Origin: a bacterium Ga0077546
Lineage (GTDB): Bacteria; Cyanobacteriota; Vampirovibrionia; Obscuribacterales; Obscuribacteraceae
DNA: 52,512 nucleotides
Direction of reading: 5' to 3'
Assembly: GCA_001464165.1 (NCBI GenBank)
Contig: LNEX01000320.1
Span: 1 to 52,512, forward strand
This document shows, piece after piece, positions 44,053 through 52,273 of this stretch. The notes below the pieces were generated by a model that did not search any database, had not been told where the DNA came from, and worked only from the letters and a program-made list of their open reading frames with translations. The position numbers were made by a program, and so were the translations under genes. Every line of letters begins with the position of its first letter. Position 1 is the stretch's first letter.

Positions 44053-45375
44053 ATGGTAGACTGCACTTCCCATCAAGATACTCAATTTCAGATTCAGATA
44101 TTGCAGGCGTCCAGATTGGTTTCCCAAAAATTGAAATTTAAAAGCATTCACAGACCTGCAAAAAAATCCTTTTGGTTAGCAGTGTCTTTATCAATAATTA
44201 CCGCGGGCGCAGCCAGTACATTACCGGCTAGTGCGACCGATGTACATTCCAGCTTGCATCATTCGGCAAATAGTGTTGTAGCCTACGAAAGTGGTAGCTC
44301 AAATGAGGCGAAGAAACGCCTCTTACAGCAAGAAAAGCAAAAGCTAGAAAGAGAAAAGCGTGAGTACCACAACAAGGCCCAAGCAATTAGAAAGAACGAA
44401 CGCAAGGCCTATGAAAAACTCGGCATAATTCAAAGAGAACTAGCTGCCACCACTGGCAAATTGACCAACACAAAGCAGCAAGTTAGCCACACTGAAAACA
44501 AAATCAACGAAACCCAAGCAAAGCTAACAACAGTAAAAACAAAAGAAGCCAGCTTGCAAGAGTCGGCCGCCTTCCGCCTTAGAGAAATTTATGAAGGCAA
44601 CCGTCTGAACTTTGTTGAAATGCTTTTCCAAGTAGACAATCTACAGACACTGCTAGACCGCCTCTACTATCAAGAGCGTGTGGCAGAACAAGATAAAAAA
44701 CTCATTGATGAACTGCGTTTGCGCGAATCTGTGCTTTCACAAAACAAGCAACAGCTTGGTGCACAAAAGAACATGCTAGCCGATCTAGTCTCGCAAATTG
44801 CTGAGAAAGCAATGGCTATTGCCAAAGAGAAGATGGGTCAGCAACAGACTGCCGAGCGCTTACGCAGCCAACGGGCGTTTTATGAACAGGCAGAACGTGA
44901 ATTGGCTAACGAATCTGCTCGTTTAGAAAAGCAAATTTTTGTCATGGAAAGCTCTAACCGCAAAAAAGGCGGACCAATTACAGTTGGCTCTGGCAACATG
45001 TGTATGCCGTTGAGAGCGCCAGTAACATCACCCTTCGGTTGGCGTAAGCACCCCATATTTGGTGTGCGTAAATTCCACTCAGGAGTTGACTTAGCAGGAC
45101 CTAACCGCTCAGCTATTCACGCTGCAGATGGTGGCAACGTTCTTTATACTGGTTGGTACGGCGGCTACGGAAAAGTTGTAATCATCAGCCACGGCAACAG
45201 CATGGCTACTCTTTATGCTCACTTATCTAGAGTGGCTGTGGGCGCTGGAGATAACGTCGCCAAAGGCGATGTCATTGCCTACGAAGGAACTACTGGATTC
45301 TCTACCGGTCCGCACTTGCACTTTGAAGTGAGAGTCAATGGCAAGCCAAATAACCCAATGGCTTACGTGCGCTAA
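44053..45375 (+). CDS. M23 peptidase with coiled-coil (EnvC-like murein hydrolase or activator)
   Basis: An N-terminal export segment (KSFWLAVSLSIITAGAAST, cleaved near ASATD) is followed by a long coiled coil (about 95-310) of Lys/Glu/Gln heptads, as in EnvC and similar divisome factors. The C-terminal M23 domain keeps its metal and catalytic residues: HSGVDLAGP (HxxxD), YAHLS and GPHLHFEVRVNG (HxH), so it is likely an active endopeptidase that cuts peptide cross-links. The start is uncertain: ATG at 44053 without a clear ribosome site, or TTG at 44023 or further inside. The leader before the hydrophobic segment is unusually long (about 35 residues). Confidence 0.88.
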   Translation: MVDCTSHQDTQFQIQILQASRLVSQKLKFKSIHRPAKKSFWLAVSLSIITAGAASTLPASATDVHSSLHHSANSVVAYESGSSNEAKKRLLQQEKQKLEREKREYHNKAQAIRKNERKAYEKLGIIQRELAATTGKLTNTKQQVSHTENKINETQAKLTTVKTKEASLQESAAFRLREIYEGNRLNFVEMLFQVDNLQTLLDRLYYQERVAEQDKKLIDELRLRESVLSQNKQQLGAQKNMLADLVSQIAEKAMAIAKEKMGQQQTAERLRSQRAFYEQAERELANESARLEKQIFVMESSNRKKGGPITVGSGNMCMPLRAPVTSPFGWRKHPIFGVRKFHSGVDLAGPNRSAIHAADGGNVLYTGWYGGYGKVVIISHGNSMATLYAHLSRVAVGAGDNVAKGDVIAYEGTTGFSTGPHLHFEVRVNGKPNNPMAYVR

Positions 45376-45484
45376 TTTCCAGCAAAAGTTAAGGGTTGCA
45401 TACTTAGCTGAATAAAGCGGCGCCGCGAGCCGAAGCCACAAACCAGTTGATTCCATGTAAGCGCATAAACCTGCACAGCTTTGT

Positions 45485-46207
45485 CTAAAAACCACCACGG
45501 GAAACAAATGATAGGCCAGTGCATAAGCCCAAAAGAATTATTGGACAAGCTATGGCCGAAACTAGCATGCCGCTGGTAAATGCCAAAGAGCCATACCAAA
45601 GACGGTCTAACGCGCCAATTGTCTTGCCTCTTATCAATAGCGGCCTAGTAAGCGAGCGATAAAAACTAGTGACAATACCCACCGGCACCCACAAGACCTG
45701 CAGGCAGATCACAATGCCAGCAGCCGCAGCCATACCTGCGAAAACGGCAATTAAGGCAAAAAGTACGGTATTGCCCAATAGAACAAACTCAAAGCCCTTA
45801 AGCAAGCTAGTACTTGAAGCTATTTGCAATTCTAAAGCAGTCGATGCCGACTCATAGGCTATAAATTCTGCACCAAAGCTCGACTCTAATTGCTCTCTAA
45901 CTTGCTGAAAGATAGCCAGCGCTGGCTTAAGGTTGCGCATTGGAATAATCATGTAATGCAGTTCTAGTCTCTGTTTGTCGGCGTTTTCTGAAAATACCAA
46001 TTGCAAAATCAACTGTCTTTGCACCTCAAACGCGTTGCCGATCACAGTCGTGGCAGCAATCCGTTTAGCTTCTTTGTCGTCTTCTATCTTCCATTTAGTG
46101 GTCGAACGAGAAGTACTAGAAGAAGAGGAGAGACACTGCAGTACCAACTCCCAGGCTTCATCAAAAGACTGGTCATATTCAAGATAGTGACTATGAAGTA
46201 GGCTCAT
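45485..46207 (-). CDS. Hypothetical membrane protein of the radical SAM cassette
   Basis: The 240-residue protein starts at an ATG at 46207 and overlaps the radical SAM gene by 17 bases, so translation is probably coupled. The N-terminal 130 residues are soluble (YDQSFDEAWELVLQCLSSSS, then KWKIEDDKEAKRIAATTVIG, then LELHYMIIPMRN), with a beta-alpha pattern that may be a lipid- or ligand-binding domain. Two hydrophobic hairpins follow (about 145-180 and 205-235). I recognise no family. Its tight coupling suggests it works with the radical SAM and Lgt-like proteins at the membrane. Confidence 0.75.
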   Translation of the reverse strand: MSLLHSHYLEYDQSFDEAWELVLQCLSSSSSTSRSTTKWKIEDDKEAKRIAATTVIGNAFEVQRQLILQLVFSENADKQRLELHYMIIPMRNLKPALAIFQQVREQLESSFGAEFIAYESASTALELQIASSTSLLKGFEFVLLGNTVLFALIAVFAGMAAAAGIVICLQVLWVPVGIVTSFYRSLTRPLLIRGKTIGALDRLWYGSLAFTSGMLVSAIACPIILLGLCTGLSFVSRGGF

Positions 46208-47627
46208 CTAAATTGCATTTGCTCTCGCTGGTATTTTTAATGTGCTTTGAAAGGGCTTCGACATCAAGATCACTACGATAGAACATGTTGTATGTATCAA
46301 AGGGAATGATTCTGCCGTCAGGATGGACTATATGCACGCAGGTGCGCTTCACCGATCTAACATCAAAATTGTATTTGTCTAAAAACTCCATGATAATGAC
46401 GCGAAAAATATTCTTGTATGAAAGCTCAGAAGGAAACTCTAATTTTGGTAGGCAACACAAGAGGTCGCCTATGGCGTGCGATACAGTACCGGTTGTCTTT
46501 CCTAATGAGAACAATTCAAATATTTTGGCTCTAACGGCCGGGTCTGACTCATATTGAATAGTGTTGCCGGCTTCTCTCAACAGTACATCCGAACCAATAA
46601 CCCCCGACAAAGGCACCACCTTATCGTCTATCTTTATGGCATAGGCCATAGCAATACAATCAGGGTGACAAGGCACAGGAATTATGTCATCGTCAGCAAA
46701 AACCGGAGATTGCTGCAATATCTTTTGCCTAACTTCTGCCAGGGTTAGCCTATCGGCTGGATCAAAACCAAGCACCCGGCCTTCTGCTTGTATTGGCTGA
46801 AATGTCACCCCTCTAACGCAAGGCTGCTTCAGAGCAAACTCGATAATTTCACCAATTTCGTCATCGTTGAGCCCACGTGCCAAGGTAACTACAAGGGTTG
46901 TGGCAATATCGAATTCGTTTAAGTGAGCTAGGGCCTGCTGCCGCACTGAGCTTAAATCTTCACCACGCAACTCGGTATAAGTCTTTGGTCGCAAACCATC
47001 AAACTGTAAATAAATCTCAAAGCCAGGCATATAGGTAGCCAGACGAGCGCAAAAATCCCGATCGCGAGCGATTCTTACACCATTAGTATTGACCATTAGA
47101 TGGCGAATTGGCTTACTTCTAGCTAAATCGAGAATGTCAAAGAACTGGGGATGAATAGTAGGCTCCCCCCCACTAATTTGCACCACATCTGGTTCACCTT
47201 CGTTTTTGACAAGCTCATTAAGCATAAACTCAATGAGCTCAAGCGAGCGGTGAGCCCCAGCATTGGGACCCGATTCGGCGTAACAGACCGGACATTCAAG
47301 ATTACATTTGTCGGTCACTTCAATCAAGGTCAAGCAGCTATGTTGCTCATGATCTGGGCAGAGGCCACAATCATAAGGACAACCAAACTTAGTCTCTGTG
47401 TTGAAGCGCAGAGGCAGCTGTCCAGGTTTCAAAAAACTACGAGAGAGTTTGAAATACTCGATATCGGTTGAAATCAAAACCTTTTCACGGCCGTGCTTGA
47501 GACAGTTTTTGAGGAGATAGACGCGTTCGTCTTGAAAAACAATCTTGGCTTCTATTTTTTCCAAACAAGTTGAGCAGACACTATTTGTGAGTTCAAAGAA
47601 GAGATATGGGCGATCGGCCGTTTTCAT
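46191..47627 (-). CDS. Radical SAM protein related to tetraether lipid synthase (Tes)-type enzymes
   Basis: A 478-residue radical SAM enzyme. The AdoMet cluster motif is KCNLECPVC (Cys 108, 112, 115), with GGEP at 153-156. Ahead of it lie CSTC (18, 21) with Cys 42, and a second Cys set CPYDCGLCPDHEQHSC (83, 87, 90, 98), which should hold an extra cluster or metal. FGCPYDCGLCP, TLIEVTDKCNLECPVCYAES, VVQISGGEPTIHPQFFDIL and GVTFQPIQAEGR are the blocks I associate with the Tes family, which joins lipid tails by radical carbon-carbon coupling in archaea; bacterial members are mostly uncharacterised. The ATG overlaps the Lgt-like stop by one base, with AAGGAG upstream. Family placement is from memory. 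Confidence 0.85.
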   Translation of the reverse strand: MKTADRPYLFFELTNSVCSTCLEKIEAKIVFQDERVYLLKNCLKHGREKVLISTDIEYFKLSRSFLKPGQLPLRFNTETKFGCPYDCGLCPDHEQHSCLTLIEVTDKCNLECPVCYAESGPNAGAHRSLELIEFMLNELVKNEGEPDVVQISGGEPTIHPQFFDILDLARSKPIRHLMVNTNGVRIARDRDFCARLATYMPGFEIYLQFDGLRPKTYTELRGEDLSSVRQQALAHLNEFDIATTLVVTLARGLNDDEIGEIIEFALKQPCVRGVTFQPIQAEGRVLGFDPADRLTLAEVRQKILQQSPVFADDDIIPVPCHPDCIAMAYAIKIDDKVVPLSGVIGSDVLLREAGNTIQYESDPAVRAKIFELFSLGKTTGTVSHAIGDLLCCLPKLEFPSELSYKNIFRVIIMEFLDKYNFDVRSVKRTCVHIVHPDGRIIPFDTYNMFYRSDLDVEALSKHIKNTSESKCNLDEPTS

Positions 47628-48361
47628 TAAACAGCTCCTTGAGCTTTTTTCGCTTGGAGCTTAGAAACCAAATATGGCGTGTAATAAATATAGGCACCAA
47701 TGGCAACCACTTGCTCTATGTCTAGACCACAATATACATGGGCCACTGGTTTTATAAATTCAACACAAAATCTAAATGACAAATAAGACAAAACGAATAA
47801 CTTCCACAATTCACCCTGCTGCAGGTTTCGCCTAACCAGTTGAGTGAAGGCAAGCAATAGACTAATCAAGAAGATGATTTCGTAAAGTTGAGTTGGGTGG
47901 CGACGAATACCATCACCAAAATCAATTGCCCACGGCAAATCAGTTGCGACTCCATAGGTATGGTCAGCTAGGCCACAGAGGAAACAGCCAATTCTACCGA
48001 TTACCATACCAACAATGAGAGGCACCACGAAGCTATCGCCTGTGGCTGACTTTACACCCACAAGTTTCTTTGCCGCTTCAATTAAAATCCAGCCACCAAG
48101 TATTCCGCCCACAAGAGACTTACCTGCCAAGAGAAGCTGCCAATTATTGATATTGTGTATAAAGAAGTCCGGGTCTTCGAGCCAATAGAGGGTCTTGCTG
48201 CCTATGGCTGCACCAACCATGCCACCGAGCAATATTGGAACCCGTTGCTCAAAAGTCAGAGTATCTCTCTTCTTTAGCTTTAGATAAAGGCGAAAAGCAA
48301 TCCAAAAAGACAAGGCTTCGAGCACTAAGTGATAAACCGGTGGAAACGAACCAATATGCAT
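47627..48361 (-). CDS. Divergent Lgt-fold membrane protein, probably not a canonical lipoprotein transferase
   Basis: A 244-residue protein with about seven membrane segments. GRIGCFLCG (122-130) and RHPTQLYE (154-161) identify the prolipoprotein diacylglyceryl transferase (Lgt) family. Key canonical positions differ: the HGG motif is LVGG (83-86), and the GRxGNFxNGE signature reads GRIGCFLCGLAD, losing both Asn and Glu. It may therefore transfer a lipid group to something other than prolipoproteins. The start is the ATG at 48361 with AGGG upstream; a TTG at 48376 is less likely. It overlaps the radical SAM start by one base and follows the NUDIX gene by 33. Confidence 0.82.
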   Translation of the reverse strand: MHIGSFPPVYHLVLEALSFWIAFRLYLKLKKRDTLTFEQRVPILLGGMVGAAIGSKTLYWLEDPDFFIHNINNWQLLLAGKSLVGGILGGWILIEAAKKLVGVKSATGDSFVVPLIVGMVIGRIGCFLCGLADHTYGVATDLPWAIDFGDGIRRHPTQLYEIIFLISLLLAFTQLVRRNLQQGELWKLFVLSYLSFRFCVEFIKPVAHVYCGLDIEQVVAIGAYIYYTPYLVSKLQAKKAQGAV

Positions 48362-48394
48362 AATTAGCCCTGGCAATTTTAATTTAGATTGCCG

Positions 48395-48970
48395 TTAAGA
48401 AAACGGATTTAATTGATCGATACCAGGAAGGGCCGCATTCTCAAGACAATATTGCTGCAAGTAATGAAAAGCCACAATCACTAAAGCATGGGTGATCATG
48501 CCGTTTTTAATCAAGCGCGGAATTTCTTTTATAGGAATTAGACGAATAGCAACTTCTTCAGTTCCGTCAAAGCTAGGCACCTGAATCTGTTTAACAGTGA
48601 GTGTTCGACCAAGAAAGACTAAATTATCACCACAACAACCGGTCTCTTCAAGCAGCTCTCTGCGCCCTGCGATCAGCGAACCGCCATCCTCTTCATCAAT
48701 CATACCGCCTGGAATTTCTAAGGTGACTTGTTCAATTCCGTGACGATACTGCTCAATCAAGACAACCTGATAGTCAGGGGTAACGGCAATAACATTTACC
48801 CAATCGGTGGGCTGGAAGACATAAAAATCGTGAGTCTCACTGATACCTGCAGTGGTGCGTTGTGAAATTAACTTATGCACTGTGAATACTCTACAGTCCG
48901 CAACCAGAACTCTATTAATGGTTGTCCAGTGCCGTACCTTCACATTTAACTGACTGCTAGTACTTGGCAA
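48395..48970 (-). CDS. NUDIX hydrolase (ADP-ribose pyrophosphatase-like)
   Basis: A 191-residue protein with the NUDIX box IPGGMIDEED...GRRELLEETGC, preceded by VVLIEQYRHGIEQVTLEIPG, which is typical of ADP-sugar pyrophosphatases. The spacing between the first acidic residue and RELLEE is slightly long, by about two residues, relative to the consensus GX5EX7REUXEEXGU. It would hydrolyse ADP-ribose or another nucleoside diphosphate derivative. The start is TTG at 48970 behind GGAG with a 6-base spacer. First gene of the run leading into the Lgt-like and radical SAM genes; whether it belongs functionally is open. Confidence 0.88.
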   Translation of the reverse strand: MPSTSSQLNVKVRHWTTINRVLVADCRVFTVHKLISQRTTAGISETHDFYVFQPTDWVNVIAVTPDYQVVLIEQYRHGIEQVTLEIPGGMIDEEDGGSLIAGRRELLEETGCCGDNLVFLGRTLTVKQIQVPSFDGTEEVAIRLIPIKEIPRLIKNGMITHALVIVAFHYLQQYCLENAALPGIDQLNPFS

Positions 48971-49050
48971 ATTAACTCCGTGGTCATAGACCGCTGCATC
49001 TATCTCGATTTATAAGACTACCTTGTCAATTATATCGGTAAACAAAAAAA

Positions 49051-49078
49051 TGTTGCCATCCAAATAGGGATGGCAACA
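49051..49078 (-). terminator. Rho-independent terminator of the 49124-49381 gene
   Basis: TGTTGCCATCC (49051-49061) and GGATGGCAACA (49068-49078) form a perfect 11-bp stem with a 6-base loop. On the minus strand it is followed by seven T. It lies 45 bases after the small gene's stop, separating it from the NUDIX run. Confidence 0.92.
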
Positions 49079-49123
49079 ATATAACTTCTGGCTGTAATGC
49101 TAGATTTGCTGAAAATTTAGCAG

Positions 49124-49381
49124 TTAGGCTATTTTAGAAGCCTTTCTCTTGAGCTCGCTGACTAGATCTTCTTGGCCTAGAATATAGCCACGGCGAGCTT
49201 GATCGTCTGCGTAGTTGATAATTGATTCGGTCAAAGCATTGAGCATAGACATGGGCACAAACTCGCTAACTTGATTGAGCAAGCGCTCGGTGGCAAGCCA
49301 TTCTTCAGTGTTCAGTGGAATGGCATCATCGAGACGAGCAATTACTGTGTAGTTCTGAAGTTTGTCTACTTTAGCGTTCAT
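49124..49381 (-). CDS. Small conserved protein, paralog of the gene at 32888-33172
   Basis: An 85-residue protein from an ATG at 49381 with AAGGTG upstream, opening MNAKV like its paralog; a GTG at 49390 is the alternative. The shared core is RLDDAIPLNTEEW, VSEFVP and IINYADDQARRGYILGQED, then a Lys-rich end. It has no signal or membrane segment. It is monocistronic, with its own strong terminator. The conserved YADDQA.RGYILG block may be an interaction surface. Unnamed family. Confidence 0.8.
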   Translation of the reverse strand: MNAKVDKLQNYTVIARLDDAIPLNTEEWLATERLLNQVSEFVPMSMLNALTESIINYADDQARRGYILGQEDLVSELKRKASKIA

Positions 49382-49598
49382 TGTTTTCACCTTATTGAGC
49401 TGTGCCAGAAGAGTTTTAAAAAATGTCAGTTGAAAACAAGACCCTCAGCTGGGGCCTTCGTGTTGTCTACTGTTCTTGAAATCCTTACTACTCCGCTCAG
49501 ACTAGGTCCGAACGTTGCGTTTGTTTCTCTGCATTTCTTATGCCCGCTAAACTTCCAATTAACCCTGAAATATAGTTATCAAGCGGAAACTTTCTTTT

Positions 49599-51140
49599 TT
49601 ACTTGTTTTCCGAAGCACGGTAAGACCTAACAAAAGCCTCTGCCTGAGCCACGTTCACTACTTCCTTAATTTCTTGTGCTTCAGTAAGGGAATTGAGAAT
49701 TTCACCAATAATTGGCCCTGGTTTTACACCCAGTATCCTCATTACATCCGCTCCGTCCATCAATTTGGGTAATTTCTTAGTGTTCTCTATATAGGTCGGA
49801 TATCCGTTCATCAATTCAACCAAGCATTGCTCTAGGTGATCGCGTTCAGCAGCAAGACCAGCGCCACAGGTAGCGCCAAAGTCAGCAAAGGCAAGAATCA
49901 TTAACTCAGGCACTTCTTCACCAACAGTTCGATAGAAACGATTGAGAGCCTTGGGGGTAGGGGCACCGGTATGGAAGAGATGCCCCGGACGCAAATGCCA
50001 GAGCACAAGTCTTTCCACAAAACGGGTCATGGTCTTGGACCATTTTTCGCGCTCCGCCAAAGGGCGAATCATCTCAGCACCAAGCTTGTCGTGACCAATA
50101 AAAGTATGGCGCCCTTCAGGCGTGATCTCCCAGGTGTCGGGCTTACCAATATCGTGCAGCAATGCCGCGATCTTAGTAGCTGCAAGCCTGGTAACCCCTG
50201 GAACCAGAGGCAAATTAGCAGACTGCTGCACCCAATCAGGTAGCGCCTCAAACCTATTTTCTAGCTGAGGAATAGTTTCTACACTGTGATCGAACAAAGC
50301 AAGATGATGAAAGCTGTTGGCCGTTACTCTACGGCAATCTTTTAGTTCTGGATAAATCTCTTCTAGCAGGCCAATTTCGCCCATCTCAACAACTAGACGA
50401 GCGACTTTTTGACAGTTCATCAAAGTGAAAAATTCGTATGAGATACGCTCGCGTGCAACCCGTCCCAGCAGCTTGACGTGCTGTTTTAAGTAACCACGGG
50501 TAATTGGCTCAATCTGAGCACCAAGATAGGCAGCGAAGCGATAAGCCCGAAGAACACGCAAGGGATCATCAATCAAGACATCTTCAGAGACCGCCCGAAT
50601 AATGTTGTCTTTGAGATCGCTCAAACCACCAGTAGGGTCGATCACCTGGTCAGGGAAATCGGGGTCGAAAACCATGGCATTGACAGTGAAATCACGCCGC
50701 AAAATATCGAGCTCAAGACTGCCATCAATACAAGCAGCAAAATCGAGATAGGTCTGCGGCTCTGAAGTCTTTCCCGATTCTGAGTCTGGCACAGGCAAGA
50801 GAACCACACGTGCAATATCGTTAGACTGGTCAAGCAAGACAAAGTGACCAGATAGAGCGTCAGCCACTGCCAAAGCCAAACTGATAGCTGGGTTGTCCTG
50901 GTTGTTCTTAGTAGAGTCAACAAGTACAGCGAAATCGAAATCTATAGCCCCAGCTTCGCCTTTGAGTGACTGAAGCGGTTTTCGGCCGATGCCTAGATCA
51001 ATGGCATCACGAATAGCACCACCAACAAGATAGGCCTTTACGCCCTCTGACTTAGCTATAGCAAAAGTCTGGCGAACAACGTCGGCCTCAAGCGGGCTGC
51101 GACCGGGCAAAAAACTGACTTTAGTGCCCAGCATTACCAT
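49599..51140 (-). CDS. cca: CCA-adding tRNA nucleotidyltransferase with HD domain
   Basis: A class II nucleotidyltransferase that builds or repairs the CCA 3' end of tRNA. Motifs are YLVGGAIRDAIDL (nucleotide-binding GG..RD), IDFDFAV (metal-binding DxD), RRDFTVNAMVFDP, DPTGGLSDLKDNIIRAV and DDPLRVLRAYRFAAYLG. A central HD phosphohydrolase domain has ALLHDIGKPDTWE. The 513-residue length fits CCA enzymes with HD domains. The start is ATG at 51140 or the in-frame ATG at 51134. It follows the flippase-like gene by 5 bases, so the two are probably co-transcribed. Confidence 0.93.
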   Translation of the reverse strand: MVMLGTKVSFLPGRSPLEADVVRQTFAIAKSEGVKAYLVGGAIRDAIDLGIGRKPLQSLKGEAGAIDFDFAVLVDSTKNNQDNPAISLALAVADALSGHFVLLDQSNDIARVVLLPVPDSESGKTSEPQTYLDFAACIDGSLELDILRRDFTVNAMVFDPDFPDQVIDPTGGLSDLKDNIIRAVSEDVLIDDPLRVLRAYRFAAYLGAQIEPITRGYLKQHVKLLGRVARERISYEFFTLMNCQKVARLVVEMGEIGLLEEIYPELKDCRRVTANSFHHLALFDHSVETIPQLENRFEALPDWVQQSANLPLVPGVTRLAATKIAALLHDIGKPDTWEITPEGRHTFIGHDKLGAEMIRPLAEREKWSKTMTRFVERLVLWHLRPGHLFHTGAPTPKALNRFYRTVGEEVPELMILAFADFGATCGAGLAAERDHLEQCLVELMNGYPTYIENTKKLPKLMDGADVMRILGVKPGPIIGEILNSLTEAQEIKEVVNVAQAEAFVRSYRASENK

Positions 51141-51145
51141 TCCAA

Positions 51146-52273
51146 TTAATTTAGCGAGTCCATTTTCCCAGACTCCAACATCTCTTTCTCGGCCTTAGAA
51201 ATCTTGAAATGACCAAGCACATAGACGAGGCCCCCAACCAAGCTTGACATCGTCGTTAGCCCCAACCACATAATTGCATAAGTAAGCGCGGGGGCACGAT
51301 CAACGCCAGCCAGAGTGAGAAAATAAGTGTAGGCCCACTCGCGAATACCAATACCGTTAAAACTCGGAGTAATAAAACCGAGTACAGCGACTGAGGGATA
51401 GAAAACAAAGTAATACCAGAGGGGAATGTTGGTCAGACCAAGGGCAAGACCAACAGCCACGTGGCACATAACCAGAACCACTTGAAGAATCACAGACAAG
51501 CCTATGGCAGTTGCCATAAGACCGCGATCATGCCAATAAATTGCAGCAGGCGAATTGTTCAGTTGCCTGGAGACCCAATTTTCTGGGCCCAAGAAACGCT
51601 TAGCAAGTGCCGGCAAGAAAGGCAAAACAGAGAAGATTCCTACTGTGCCAAGCAAAATAGGCAATTTGAGCTGCATAGGCAGACCACCGCCACCTGGGCC
51701 AAGCAATATTCCTAATGAGGCAAAAAGGAAAAGTACTGCAATTCCAACCGTGCGGTCAGCTAAGACTGAATAGAAGGCATGGGCATATTTGCCAGTGCCT
51801 TTAGATAAGTAGTAACAACGACTAAAATCACCGCCCACAGTGGAAGGCAAGAATAGGTTGAAAAACACTCCAACAAAACAGAACTGCACCATCTTCAGCA
51901 AGCTCTGGCTGAGACCAGCTGCACTGGCGAGCAGCTTCCAGCGATAGGCATTTAAGAATGTCGATCCTAAGAACAAACCAAAAGCAGCTAGAAGGTACCA
52001 GGGATTGGCTTTGAGGGCAACTTCAATAGATTTTGACAGGTCTACTTTGCCAAACAAGAATAGGCTAGCGAACAAAACTACTGAAACTGCAATTTTTGCC
52101 CGCAATTTTGTGCGTTCAGAGATTTTTATTGAGTTGATTGCCGCGGTAACAGAGAATTGGCGAGTTTTACTGTCTGTATTCAACTGAGATTCCATATTAG
52201 CCAAAGACTCTGCATCGACATCTAAAATATCTGTTTTGCCTTTCTCCAGAACTGTTCCCTGCTTGGCCATCAT
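51146..52273 (-). CDS. Flippase-like membrane protein (lysylphosphatidylglycerol synthase TM domain family)
   Basis: A 375-residue protein. About 55 polar residues precede eight or so membrane segments. FVGVFFNLFLPSTVGGDFSR is the hallmark of the LPG_synthase_TM/YbhN/AglD family, and GIGIREWAYTYFLTLAGV is its second signature. Members are integral proteins tied to lipid flipping or glycolipid synthesis; there is no soluble lysyltransferase domain, so aminoacylation of lipids is unlikely. Starts at an ATG at 52273 (a double ATG), 5 bases before cca. The 239 bases after its start show no clear gene. Confidence 0.88.
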   Translation of the reverse strand: MMAKQGTVLEKGKTDILDVDAESLANMESQLNTDSKTRQFSVTAAINSIKISERTKLRAKIAVSVVLFASLFLFGKVDLSKSIEVALKANPWYLLAAFGLFLGSTFLNAYRWKLLASAAGLSQSLLKMVQFCFVGVFFNLFLPSTVGGDFSRCYYLSKGTGKYAHAFYSVLADRTVGIAVLFLFASLGILLGPGGGGLPMQLKLPILLGTVGIFSVLPFLPALAKRFLGPENWVSRQLNNSPAAIYWHDRGLMATAIGLSVILQVVLVMCHVAVGLALGLTNIPLWYYFVFYPSVAVLGFITPSFNGIGIREWAYTYFLTLAGVDRAPALTYAIMWLGLTTMSSLVGGLVYVLGHFKISKAEKEMLESGKMDSLN

